Origin: CAZVYJ01 sp964631565
GTDB taxonomy: Bacteria; Planctomycetota; Phycisphaerae; SM23-33
Assembly: GCA_964631565.1 (NCBI GenBank)
Contig: CAZVYJ010000015.1
Coordinates: forward strand, 1 to 61,752
DNA length: 61,752 bases
Reading direction: 5' to 3'
Shown here piece after piece: positions 1-8,135 of the stretch. Each line of letters begins with the position of its first letter. Within the stretch, counting starts at the first letter, position 1. The position numbers and the translations under genes are program-made. The notes beneath the pieces are model-generated. The model worked only from the letters and a program-made list of their open reading frames with translations, did not search any database and had not been told where the DNA came from.

Positions 1-128
1 GCCGCCCTCCGTCCGGTCGCTGACGAAGTCATAGCTCCAGACGTGGTCCTTGTACCGCGGCCTGCGGCGATGGCAGGCATTGACGCCGCTTCCGTTTCGC
101 CTGCGGCTGCGCACCCGGCTCAGATGTG
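1..128 (-). mobile_element. Partial, frameshifted IS3-family transposase (integrase core) at window edge
   Basis: Reading the minus strand toward the left edge gives RYKDHVWSYDFVSDRTEGG, the start of the DDE integrase core of IS3-type OrfB proteins, including the region of the first catalytic Asp. The basic stretch just upstream (QPQAKRKR) lies in another frame, so a frameshift separates the two. No intact N-terminal half is visible to the right of about 128, and the rest of the core lies outside the window. This is best read as a decayed or truncated insertion sequence remnant. Confidence 0.6.
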
Positions 129-228
129 TTTTCGAAACAAAACTTTATCTTCCCACCCGAGCAGCTTGCCCGTCCGGGAGTGTGCCATACGGCTTGTAAC
201 TGGAAATAAGGTTCTGAAACGGTTTGTA

Positions 229-268
229 AAAACAAACCGGACGGTCTGGATTGTATAAGACCGTCCGG
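229..268 (-). terminator. Rho-independent terminator after the HTH-receiver gene
   Basis: A perfect 10-bp stem (237-246 pairing with 259-268) is followed, in the minus direction, by TTTGTTTTT. It lies about 140 nt beyond the stop of the minus-strand gene ending at 409 and would terminate that transcript. Confidence 0.7.
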
Positions 269-408
269 CTTCCTCGCCGTGTCGGCAAGTTCGTCCCTAA
301 GGGACAGTTTGTCCGCTGCACTCTCCAGACACGGATTAAATTTTCAAGCGGGCCACCCGAACGCCAGGAAATTAATCCGGCGCCCTCCCGGGCAGCCCGG
401 GTCGAATC

Positions 409-987
409 TCAGCCGACCGTCACGTCAGTGCTCTCGATAACCTTTACAAGAGCGGCTGGCGTATACGGCTTCGCAAGGCACCGGTCGAAGCCGGACGAAA
501 TCAGATTCCGCCCCAGTTCGCAGTGCTCGTCGCAGCCAAGGGCAATAACCCTGGCCGATTGAAGTTCTTCGCTTTCCCTGATATTTCGGCAGATGGCCCT
601 GCACTCATCCTCGGCCTGCTCCACGTCCAGAACGACGACTTTCGGCCTTATCTGCTGGGCCAGCACGCCGGCCTGAAAACCGCTGTCCGCGGTCTGAATG
701 TCATAGCGATTGGTCGCGTTAATGGCGTCGATAAGCTCTTTCTGGATGCCCGGAGCGAAAACCAGGACGCGGCAGATGCCGCCGTCCAGTTCGTCGAGCG
801 GAATTCCGTAGGCGCGCATAAAGGCGATGAGATGCTCGAGGGGAATGCGTCTGTCGCGGCTGCCCGGAATGCGATACCCGCGCAGCTTGCCGGTATCGAA
901 CCATTTACTGACCGTTCGCGGCGCGACATGGCATATTTCGGCTACTTCGCCGGTCGTGAGAACTGTTTTTTGACCTGTCGTGCGCAT
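409..987 (-). CDS. HTH (excisionase/MerR-like) + response-regulator receiver-like protein
   Basis: This 192-residue protein has an N-terminal DNA-binding domain of the excisionase/MerR type (about residues 8-60, with TTGEVAEICHVAPRTVSKWF and a basic wing GYRIPGSRDRRIP). A C-terminal domain (about 70-190) resembles a CheY-type receiver: it has the strand-plus-acidic pattern KVVVLDVEQAEDEC and the closing LAKPYTPAALVKVIE, where LAKP matches the conserved receiver Lys-Pro. HTH-first, receiver-second order is the reverse of classic response regulators. The ATG at 987 has GAGG five bases upstream. No kinase is adjacent. It is probably a DNA-binding regulator; its target is unknown. Confidence 0.8.
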   Translation of the reverse strand: MRTTGQKTVLTTGEVAEICHVAPRTVSKWFDTGKLRGYRIPGSRDRRIPLEHLIAFMRAYGIPLDELDGGICRVLVFAPGIQKELIDAINATNRYDIQTADSGFQAGVLAQQIRPKVVVLDVEQAEDECRAICRNIRESEELQSARVIALGCDEHCELGRNLISSGFDRCLAKPYTPAALVKVIESTDVTVG

Positions 988-1327
988 TTGACCTCAATTA
1001 ACGACACCGAAATCGGCGTCGCCCGTTGTTTCATCGGAATTCTGGCTTGCATCTTTAGTTGCGCGGCAAAAACTTTGCGACTTTTTCGCTTGGCCTTGGC
1101 CGGCGGGCCTTAAGCCTGTATAGTGGGCATGTTGCGTCTGTTGGGCTTTTTTAAAAAGAAACAGCCTGAACCACGGAGAACACAGAGAACACAAGGGATA
1201 AAAAATACAGGATTTGAAGTTTTACGTGTTTCTCTCGTGTCCTTTGTGACCTCTGTGGTTCATTTATTATGGATTAGTTGCATTTTCACGATTTTTCGCG
1301 CTTTTTGGCGATTTTTGTCGCCCTTTA
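988..1327. other. Intergenic region between divergent genes, with one repeat element
   Basis: This 340-nt gap separates the minus-strand HTH-receiver gene from the plus-strand helicase gene. It contains the inverted-repeat element at 1168-1261. I see no RNA gene and no convincing consensus promoter in the rest. Confidence 0.5.
1168..1261. repeat. Extragenic inverted repeat with 9-nt periodic arms (copy A)
   Basis: The left arm GAACCACGGAGAACACAGAG and the right arm ending CCTCTGTGGTTC are imperfect inverted copies around a spacer of about 40 nt. Within each arm, CACxGAGAA-like units recur every 9 nt. The same architecture recurs at 19949-20042 and, more diverged, at 14634-14716, with a single arm at about 5677-5708. 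Confidence 0.7.
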
Positions 1328-3568
1328 GTGGCAGGAGAGCCGGAATTGGACCTTCTCAGCGGCCTGAACGAACCACAGAAACAGGCTGTAATGCATATTG
1401 ACGGCCCGCTGCTTGTGCTGGCCGGGGCCGGGTCGGGAAAAACCCGGGTGATAACGCGCCGCGTGGCATACCTCGTGAGCAAAGGCGTGCCGCCGTGGAA
1501 TATTCTCGCGCTGACGTTCACCAACAAGGCCGCCGAGGAGATGATCAATCGCGTGACGGCCATGCACACTCCACGCGGCGCGACGATATGCACATTCCAC
1601 TCGCTTTGCGCCCGCCTGCTGCGAGAGTACGCCGCCGACGCCGGGTTGAGCGGGAACTATTCCATATACGACCGCGACGACCAGCTGAAGATCGTCAAGC
1701 AGGCCATCGAGCAGCTCGACCTGCCGTCGTCGTCGAACCTTTCTCCGGCAGCCGTCCACGGAACAATCTCCAACGCCAAGAACGAGCTTAAAACGCCGGA
1801 GACGTTCGCAGCCGAAGCTGCCGATTTCTACCAGCAGACAGTGGCGAAAATCTTCCGCAAGTACGAGGACCTGCTTGCCGCCAACAACGCGCTGGACTTC
1901 GACGACCTGCTGCTGCGGATGGCCTTCCTGATGAAGCAGCGGCCGGACATCCGCAAGGCGCTCGGCGAGCGGTTCCGCTACATACTCATCGACGAATACC
2001 AGGACACCAACCGCGCGCAGTACATCGTGGCCCACGGCATCGGCATGGACCATCAGAACATCTGCGCGACCGGCGACCCGGACCAGAGCATCTACGCATG
2101 GCGCGGAGCCGACATCCGCAACATCATGGAGTTCGAGGAGGACTACCCCGACGCGAAGGTAATCCGCCTGGAGGAGAACTACCGCTCGACCCAGCCGATT
2201 CTGACGGCAGCCTCGCAACTGATATCGCACAACACGATGCGCAAGGAGAAAACGCTGTGGACCAGCCGCACCGGCGGCGAAAACGTCCGCGTGATTTTCA
2301 CAGACAATGAGCACACCGAGGCGGAGCTTATCGCCCGCAGCATCGCAAAGTGGCGTGACAAGGGCGGCGATTACAGCGACGTCGGCGTGTTCTACCGCGT
2401 AAACTCGCTGTCCCGCGTGCTTGAAGAGGCGCTGCTGGTGGCCGGCATCCCCTATCGCATCGCCCGCGGCGTGGAATTCTACAACCGCAAGGAAATCAAA
2501 GACGTGCTTGCCTACCTGAAGCTGCTGGTGAACCCGGCCGACGACCTGAGCTGCCTGCGGATAATTAACACGCCGACACGCGGAATCGGCGGCACAACTA
2601 TCGGCAAGCTGCGTGAAATCGCCGCATCCGCCGGCGGCTCGATATTCGACGCCTGCCGCAAGGCGACCGCCGAGAGCATAGGCATCGCCGCGGCGAAAAA
2701 AGTCGCAGCCTTCGCCGAGCTTATCGCGGCAATGGCGACGGTCTGCGACGGGCAGGTGCGCGACATCGTCGAGCACGTATTCAAGGCCAGCGGACTGGAG
2801 GAATCGCTCCGCGGAGGCGACGAGGACAGCAAGGAGGCGATCGCCAACGTCGAGGAACTCATATCGACGGCGGCTGAGTTCGACCAGCGGACCGAGGGCG
2901 GCAGCCTGGCCGAGTATCTCCACCAGATAAGCCTCGTAAGCGACCTTGACCACATGGATCATGCCAACGGCGGCGCCGGCGCTGTGACGCTGATGACGCT
3001 CCACGCCGCCAAGGGCCTGGAATTTCCGGCGGTGTTCATGGCCGGCTGCGAAAACGGGCTGCTGCCTTTCGTGCATGAGCAGTCAGGATTTTTAACCAGC
3101 GCAGTCCGCAACCTGGAGGAGGAGCGCCGCCTGGCATTCGTGGGCATGACACGCGCGAAGGACGAACTTACACTGACCTGCGCCCGCTACCGCATGATAC
3201 GCGGGCGGACCACGCCGCAATCGCCGTCGCAGTTCATCAGGGAGATAAAATGCGACGCCGTGACCGAGGAAGACCACACGACGGCTGTCACGCGGGCATT
3301 CGGCAGCCATCGCCCGAAGGCTCGCGGCGGGTTCTACGAGGACATCGAGCAGCGGGCGATTATCGAGGCCATGGAAGACAACGCCCCCTTCCCGCCCGAG
3401 TATGAGCATCTGCGCCCCGGCTGCCGCGTTTATCACGCAATCTTCGGATATGGAGCCGTCACCAAGATAGGCCCGCAGCGATGGCCGGAAACGCGCGTCG
3501 ACGTGCTGTTCGAGGATTGCGGCAGCAAGCGGCTCGTGCTCTCGCAGACATCGCTTGAGCTTTTGTGA
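1328..3568 (+). CDS. UvrD/PcrA-type superfamily 1 DNA helicase
   Basis: A 746-residue SF1A helicase that would use ATP to translocate 3'-5' on single-stranded DNA, for repair or to clear replication blocks. Visible motifs are LNEPQKQAV (Q motif), AGAGSGKTRV (Walker A, about residue 32), TFTNKAAEEM (motif Ia), LIDEYQDTN (motif II), GDPDQSIYAWRGA (motif III), EENYRS (motif IV), VTLMTLHAAKGLEFPAVF (motif V) and EERRLAFVGMTRAKDEL (motif VI). A C-terminal Tudor-like tail (GCRVYHAIFGYGAVTKI) is also typical of PcrA/UvrD. The start is a GTG with only a weak ribosome site. UvrD and PcrA cannot be told apart from sequence here. Confidence 0.95.
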   Translation: MAGEPELDLLSGLNEPQKQAVMHIDGPLLVLAGAGSGKTRVITRRVAYLVSKGVPPWNILALTFTNKAAEEMINRVTAMHTPRGATICTFHSLCARLLREYAADAGLSGNYSIYDRDDQLKIVKQAIEQLDLPSSSNLSPAAVHGTISNAKNELKTPETFAAEAADFYQQTVAKIFRKYEDLLAANNALDFDDLLLRMAFLMKQRPDIRKALGERFRYILIDEYQDTNRAQYIVAHGIGMDHQNICATGDPDQSIYAWRGADIRNIMEFEEDYPDAKVIRLEENYRSTQPILTAASQLISHNTMRKEKTLWTSRTGGENVRVIFTDNEHTEAELIARSIAKWRDKGGDYSDVGVFYRVNSLSRVLEEALLVAGIPYRIARGVEFYNRKEIKDVLAYLKLLVNPADDLSCLRIINTPTRGIGGTTIGKLREIAASAGGSIFDACRKATAESIGIAAAKKVAAFAELIAAMATVCDGQVRDIVEHVFKASGLEESLRGGDEDSKEAIANVEELISTAAEFDQRTEGGSLAEYLHQISLVSDLDHMDHANGGAGAVTLMTLHAAKGLEFPAVFMAGCENGLLPFVHEQSGFLTSAVRNLEEERRLAFVGMTRAKDELTLTCARYRMIRGRTTPQSPSQFIREIKCDAVTEEDHTTAVTRAFGSHRPKARGGFYEDIEQRAIIEAMEDNAPFPPEYEHLRPGCRVYHAIFGYGAVTKIGPQRWPETRVDVLFEDCGSKRLVLSQTSLELL

Positions 3569-3711
3569 AACATATAAAAAGCCTGCATGCGCATATTAAC
3601 GAGCCGCAACTGTAAAGGAACGGTTCGCAGGATGTCGAACATTGGATGACCGCTCCCTGACGGACGCGGCTCGTATTACCAATTAACGTTCCGTCTTTTA
3701 ACAATCCGCCT

Positions 3712-4830
3712 TTAACCGCCGAGAAGTTCCGCAACCAGTCGCCGATGCGTTTTCGTGTCGGATTTTTCCACTGCGTCGGCAATGAGATTCAGCAGTTCCG
3801 CCTGCCGCTGCGTGAATGCACGCGGCGAGACCGGGTCGAAATCGCTCATGCCCACAGCCGCCAGCACTGCCTGTTTAAGCTCTGCCAGCCCCTTGCCCGT
3901 ATTGGCTGAAACCGCAACGTCGAACTCGCCGGCTGAGCCGGTCTTCAGATCGCACTTGGAGCGGACGCGAATGCACTTTAGGGCATGGCACCACTGCGGA
4001 AGCTCGATTCCGTCGCCGGCGTCAAGCAGCAGCACAAGTTCGGACTGCTCCACGCGCTGCCGCGCGCGGCGGACAGCCTCGGCGTCGATACCGGCAGCAT
4101 CAGAAAAAACCCAGATGCCGGCCGTGTCGGTCAGCCACACTCCAACGCCGCCGAAGACGGCCAGCTCGCGCACCCAGTCGCGCGTCGTACCGGCGCGGTC
4201 ATTGACGATGCTCACCTGCCGCCCGACAAGCGCGTTCGCCAGCGCGCTCTTGCCGGCATTCGGCGGGCCTGCCAGAGCTACTTCGACGGGGTGAAGCAGC
4301 TTCGTCATTTTCTGAAGCCCTGCCGCCGCCTCCCTAAGGGACTTCGGCGAGGCGGAACCGCTGCGGACAAGCTCACTGATGCCTGCCGACCACTGACTGC
4401 TGACAGCAGCCACGGCAAGTGCGGTTTGTGCATCCTGCAGCGCGGCGAGCATCTCTCGCCCGACAGCCGGGTTGTTCCATCTGGGATGGGCTGGGTTGAA
4501 CGTGCTTTGAGTTTCGTTCGGACGGCGAACCTCTGCGCCGAGGCTGCAAAGCTGCTGCATCAGCCGCCGGGCGACCACCGGGCCGCCGTGTATGTTTATA
4601 TCGACCGCGCTGCCTGTGCGATGCACGACGGCCTCGTCCAGCACTTCATCGCCGGCAAGCAGCCAGCCGAGCTGGAGCTTCCCGTCGCCGTGCTCGCAGT
4701 GGCCGGGCCGGGGACGAAACACCTGTTCGATGATTGTTCCGGCGTCCCGGCCGACGAGTGTGATAACGGCTATGCCGCCCCGGCCGGGCGGTGTGTGAAG
4801 CGACGCGAATGTTCCGGATGACTCAGTCAT
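3712..4830 (-). CDS. Short MnmE/TrmE-like GTPase lacking the C-terminal CxGK
   Basis: A 372-residue protein related to MnmE (about 450 residues), which modifies wobble uridine of tRNA together with MnmG. The N-terminal tetrahydrofolate-binding domain is recognisable (HTPPGRGGIAVI, then INIHGGPVVARRL). The G domain follows, with GPPNAGKSA (188-196), DRAGTTRDW, DTAG (235-238) and SKCD (291-294) in place of NKxD. The protein ends AELLGG, without the terminal FCIGK-type motif whose Cys is needed for tRNA modification, and the flanking helical domains are shortened. It may be a divergent GTPase that has left the MnmE role. It follows coaX on the same strand, 36 nt apart. Confidence 0.85.
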   Translation of the reverse strand: MTESSGTFASLHTPPGRGGIAVITLVGRDAGTIIEQVFRPRPGHCEHGDGKLQLGWLLAGDEVLDEAVVHRTGSAVDINIHGGPVVARRLMQQLCSLGAEVRRPNETQSTFNPAHPRWNNPAVGREMLAALQDAQTALAVAAVSSQWSAGISELVRSGSASPKSLREAAAGLQKMTKLLHPVEVALAGPPNAGKSALANALVGRQVSIVNDRAGTTRDWVRELAVFGGVGVWLTDTAGIWVFSDAAGIDAEAVRRARQRVEQSELVLLLDAGDGIELPQWCHALKCIRVRSKCDLKTGSAGEFDVAVSANTGKGLAELKQAVLAAVGMSDFDPVSPRAFTQRQAELLNLIADAVEKSDTKTHRRLVAELLGG

Positions 4831-4866
4831 TTTTGAATTGGAACTATCCGGGTTGTCCGCAGCCGG

Positions 4867-5652
4867 TCACCGCTGCGGAACGATGCTTTTGTAGTAGGCC
4901 AGCGCCACGCCGCGAATAACCAGATCAGGCACGATTGCCTGCACCAGTCCCGAATTATTCGGGTCTTCGCATATCAGTTTCGCGTCGCCGCCTGTGATGA
5001 TGACAAGCGGCCAGTGCCCCATCTCCGTGGCGTAGCTCTCAACAAGTTCCCGCAGCGCCCCGCGAGCGCCGAAAACTATTCCGCCCGCGATTGCCTGCTG
5101 CGTATTTCGGCCGAACACCCACGTCGGCGAAACCGGCTCGACAAGCGGCAGAGCAGCCGTGTTGGCCTTCAGGCTCGCCGCACTCATCGCCAGGCCGGGC
5201 AGTATCGCCCCGCCCAGGAACACGCCTTCGTCATTGACGCAGTCGATGGTGATCGCCGTGCCAAAGTCGCCGATAATGCATGCAACGCCGAGGCGGTCGA
5301 ACGCTGCGGCGGCAGCACAAAGCCGGTCCACGCCGGTTTTCTCCGGCTCGTCGATGGCTGTCTCGATAGGCAGGGGCAGGTCGCGGCCGATTACGAGCAC
5401 CGGCTTGCCGATGGTTTCTGCCACGGCGGCTTCCAGAGCCTTCAGTGCGGCCGGGTTCACGCTGCCGGCTGCTATCTTTTTCGGCTCGGGAATGGATTCC
5501 CACAGTTCGGCCAGGCCCTCGCCCAGGCCGTTAAGGGCGCCGACGCGGAACTTCCGCTCCCCGATGACTTTTTCGCCGCAGACGTGCGCTATGCGGATGC
5601 TAGTGTTGCCCACGTCGCATGCAAGAACGTTCGGTATCTGATCCATATCCAT
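4867..5652 (-). CDS. coaX: Type III pantothenate kinase
   Basis: A 261-residue cytosolic enzyme for the first step of coenzyme A synthesis, phosphorylating pantothenate with ATP. It has the ASKHA-fold phosphate-1 loop DVGNTSIRIA near the N-terminus, the GDFGTAITIDCV phosphate-2 segment, and GGAILPGLAMS with downstream LP, all typical of CoaX. The length is standard. The ATG at 5652 has GAGGA seven bases upstream. It sits between obg and the MnmE-like gene on the same strand; a half-repeat lies in the 65-nt gap from obg. Confidence 0.93.
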   Translation of the reverse strand: MDMDQIPNVLACDVGNTSIRIAHVCGEKVIGERKFRVGALNGLGEGLAELWESIPEPKKIAAGSVNPAALKALEAAVAETIGKPVLVIGRDLPLPIETAIDEPEKTGVDRLCAAAAAFDRLGVACIIGDFGTAITIDCVNDEGVFLGGAILPGLAMSAASLKANTAALPLVEPVSPTWVFGRNTQQAIAGGIVFGARGALRELVESYATEMGHWPLVIITGGDAKLICEDPNNSGLVQAIVPDLVIRGVALAYYKSIVPQR

Positions 5653-5676
5653 AAATATCCTCGGGCAATTTCGGAT

Positions 5677-5708
5677 TTTTCTCTGCGCCTCTGTGTCTCT
5701 GTGTTGAA
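5677..5708. repeat. Single arm of the 9-nt periodic repeat family
   Basis: The CTCTGTGTCTCTGTGTTGAA segment matches one arm of the family seen at 14634-14716. No partner arm is present here. It lies between obg and coaX. Confidence 0.5.
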
Positions 5709-5717
5709 GGCAGTTTC

Positions 5718-6743
5718 TTATTCTTGCGTTTCCCGCAGCTTCCGCCAGACGGCTTCTTTCAGGGCTTCCAGACCTCTGCCGGTGACGGCGCTTATGGCGA
5801 TTATATCATCTCGGCCCAGCTGTTTCTTAAGCTCCCCGAGCTTTTCGTCGCTGCCGGTAAGGTCCATTTTGTTGGCTACGATTATCTCCGGCTTCTCCGC
5901 CAGCGTCGAGGAATACTGCTCCAGCTCCGACCTTATGACGCGGTAGTCCTCAGCAGCGCTGCCGGTCGGCGGGCAGATGTCCAGCATGTGGATAATCAGC
6001 TTCGTCCGCTCGATGTGGCGGAGGAATTCGTCGCCAAGCCCGGCGCCGCTGTGGGCGCCTTCGATGAGGCCGGGTATGTCGGCCATCACGAAACGGCGGA
6101 AGTTCGACATCTCGACGATGCCAAGGCACGGCGTGAGCGTGGTGAACGGATATGCGGCTATCTTGGGCCTGGCCGCCGACATGCGCGAAATCAGCGTGCT
6201 CTTGCCGGCATTGGGCTTGCCGACCAGCCCGGCGTCAGCGATGAGTTTCAGCTCAAGGTGCAGGCTGCGGGTCTGGCCTGGCTCGCCTTCCTCGAATTGG
6301 CGCGGAGCCTGGTTGGTGGAACTTTTGAATGCAGTGTTGCCGCGTCCGCCAGCCCCGCCGGCAGCCACGCACACGCAGTCGCCGACCTTGTCGAGATCTT
6401 TAAGCAGGATTCCGTACTCGGCGTCGTAGACCATCGTTCCCGGAGGGACGCGAATGTAGAGGTCTTTGCCGTTTGCGCCGTGGCAGCCCTTGCCCAGGCC
6501 GTGCCCCCCGCGCTCCGCGCGCCAGTGATGTTTGCCCGCAAGATGCTGAAGCGTATTGAGCGACTCGTCGGTCTGGATGAACACGCTGCCGCCGTCGCCG
6601 CCGTCACCGCCGTTCGGGCCGCCCTTCGGGACGAACTTCTCACGCCTGAACGCAACGCATCCGTTGCCGCCGCTGCCGCCGAACACGACGATGTCGACCT
6701 CGTCTACAAACAACGCCTTGCTGATTGACCAGTCTTCGTTCAT
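5718..6743 (-). CDS. obg: Obg/CgtA family GTPase, without C-terminal OCT domain
   Basis: A ribosome-associated GTPase that acts in 50S assembly and stress control. The Gly-rich Obg fold is clear (FVDEVDIVVFGGSGGNG, GGPNGGDGGDGGSVF, about residues 11-165). The G domain follows with GKPNAGKST, FTTLTP, DIPGLIEGA and NKMDL, and closes with ISAVTGRGLEAL. The protein is 341 residues and ends right after the G domain. ATG 6743 is used; most Obg proteins begin at the residue equivalent to the Leu(TTG)-Phe-Val-Asp eleven codons in, so a TTG start there is possible. It is downstream of rpmA, a classic pair. Confidence 0.95.
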   Translation of the reverse strand: MNEDWSISKALFVDEVDIVVFGGSGGNGCVAFRREKFVPKGGPNGGDGGDGGSVFIQTDESLNTLQHLAGKHHWRAERGGHGLGKGCHGANGKDLYIRVPPGTMVYDAEYGILLKDLDKVGDCVCVAAGGAGGRGNTAFKSSTNQAPRQFEEGEPGQTRSLHLELKLIADAGLVGKPNAGKSTLISRMSAARPKIAAYPFTTLTPCLGIVEMSNFRRFVMADIPGLIEGAHSGAGLGDEFLRHIERTKLIIHMLDICPPTGSAAEDYRVIRSELEQYSSTLAEKPEIIVANKMDLTGSDEKLGELKKQLGRDDIIAISAVTGRGLEALKEAVWRKLRETQE

Positions 6744-6846
6744 CAATCAAAAACCCGAAATTCAAAATCCCAAATCCGCAATAATAAAAAGGATGGCCGC
6801 GTGGACCATCCCTTATATGCCTCTTTTATTAGTGGTTGGCTACCGG

Positions 6847-7080
6847 TCAGATAACGTCCACGAAACGTCCGCGGAACGAAACTTTGCCTTCAGCCACCGC
6901 AAACAGCGTGTTGTCTCGGCCGCGACGAACATTCACGCCGGCCTTGAACGGAGTGCCGCACTGACGCACGATAATCGCGCCGGCCTTTACGGTCTGGCCG
7001 CCAAATACCTTCACGCCGCGATACTGCGGGTTGCTGTCACGACCGTTACGGGTCGAACCTTGTCCCTTTTTATGTGCCAT
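6847..7080 (-). CDS. rpmA: 50S ribosomal protein L27
   Basis: A 77-residue L27, whose N-terminus reaches the peptidyl transferase centre. The sequence starts MAHKKGQGSTRNGRDSNPQY and contains GVKVFGGQTVKAGAIIVRQ and HPG-like RGRDNTLFA, so it is a short but complete L27. The ATG at 7080 has AGGAG upstream (CAGGAGTTTTTGTTATG); a longer in-frame extension lacks any ribosome site. No rplU (L21) is adjacent, although rplU-rpmA-obg is the common order. A consensus-like promoter lies at 7143-7171. Confidence 0.97.
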   Translation of the reverse strand: MAHKKGQGSTRNGRDSNPQYRGVKVFGGQTVKAGAIIVRQCGTPFKAGVNVRRGRDNTLFAVAEGKVSFRGRFVDVI

Positions 7081-7142
7081 AACAAAAACTCCTGAATGTC
7101 CACTTGGCGGGCCTTGGCCCATTGTCCTATTGTGAGTCCCAT

Positions 7143-7171
7143 AGGTTACTGATTATCCGCCGGCCTGTCAA
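7143..7171 (-). promoter_or_regulatory. Candidate sigma70 promoter for rpmA-obg
   Basis: On the minus strand a perfect TTGACA (7166-7171) is followed after 17 nt by TAACCT (7143-7148), about 60 nt upstream of the rpmA start. The -35 is perfect and the -10 is weak. Confidence 0.5.
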
Positions 7172-7230
7172 TCCACCTTTTGGCCAACTTGCAGCCTGTT
7201 TTTAAACTAATTAAACCCCGCCGGGACAAG

Positions 7231-7264
7231 AAAACCGGGCGACTATGGGAACGCCCGGTTTTTA
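7231..7264 (-). terminator. Bidirectional Rho-independent terminator
   Basis: The 10-bp stem AAACCGGGCG / CGCCCGGTTT (7232-7241 with 7252-7261) is T-rich on both sides. It ends the minus-strand transcript of the secreted-protein gene whose stop is at 7318. Confidence 0.8.
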
Positions 7265-7317
7265 AATCTCTAATTTCAGATTCCGGACTTTCTTAAAACC
7301 CGGATTCGCCAAGCTGG

Positions 7318-7989
7318 CTACCGCATGATCCATTCCCTGCCGATTTCCTGCGCCGGTTTGCCGCCCCTGCCGTCGGCTGTAGCGGGTATCCGGTAGGTAA
7401 CCTGCAGCGTCTTGCTAAGCAGGATGGTGTCTTTCTCGACTTCAACGGCCTTGCCGTTGGCGTCGGTTTCGGTGACCGTTATCGGGCGGGGCAGCTTTAT
7501 CTCGGCCGTCTCGCCGCTCAGCCCGCCGATGAAGATATCGACGGTTCCGACCTTGTTGTCGAAATCCGGCCAGATGGCAAGCCCTTCCTTGGCGTTGTCT
7601 TCGCCCTGGAGCAGCTTGCCGGTGATGGCGGAGAAATCTTTCAGCAGCGGATTATTGTGCATTTTCTTTATGGCGTTGAACACCGCTATCGGCGCGCTTC
7701 GGCCGGCCGGTATCACCTCGCCCTTGTCGGTGTAGAGCACGAACTCGGGGACGAATATCTGGTCCTCGCCGGTACGATTGGCGACGCGGTACTGCATGTA
7801 CCAGAACGTTCGCGGCTTCTTCTCGCCGGGGACGGTCAGGGTGACGGGAACGGGCGCGTCAAAGTCGAACTCCAGCTCCCACGACGAAGAAACTTCCGAC
7901 GGCACAGGCGGCGGTGCGCTGCTGCTCTGAGTGGCGATGGATATCGTCGCGACGGCGAAAATCAGAGTTAACAGTATTCGATATTTCAT
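7318..7989 (-). CDS. Secreted hypothetical protein
   Basis: A 223-residue protein of unknown function. The ATG at 7989 has AGGAG well placed upstream and gives a clear signal peptide (MKYRILLTLIFAVATISIA, cleavage near the following Ser-rich stretch). The mature part looks beta-rich with few Cys, and includes WYMQYRVANRTGED and FVPEFVLYTDKGEV, a pattern I associate with secreted planctomycete proteins of no assigned role. It is monocistronic: a terminator follows and the next plus-strand gene is divergent. Confidence 0.75.
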   Translation of the reverse strand: MKYRILLTLIFAVATISIATQSSSAPPPVPSEVSSSWELEFDFDAPVPVTLTVPGEKKPRTFWYMQYRVANRTGEDQIFVPEFVLYTDKGEVIPAGRSAPIAVFNAIKKMHNNPLLKDFSAITGKLLQGEDNAKEGLAIWPDFDNKVGTVDIFIGGLSGETAEIKLPRPITVTETDANGKAVEVEKDTILLSKTLQVTYRIPATADGRGGKPAQEIGREWIMR

Positions 7990-8135
7990 AGGGCTGCTCC
8001 TGCCCGGGCCTGGGCGAATGCCAATAAATACGCCCCTGCTCAGGACAAACTTAACCACGGCAAGTTACGCTCCCGATGAAACAAAGTCAAGCGATTATAG
8101 CTATTGCGTCGCGGGCGTGTTACAGTTATGCAATC

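Noticed and set aside
1325..3076. 583-residue open frame antisense to the helicase gene
   Set aside because: It is a high-GC mirror frame of a clear helicase; the composition (Val/Ala/Arg/His rich) and lack of any motif mark it as a shadow.
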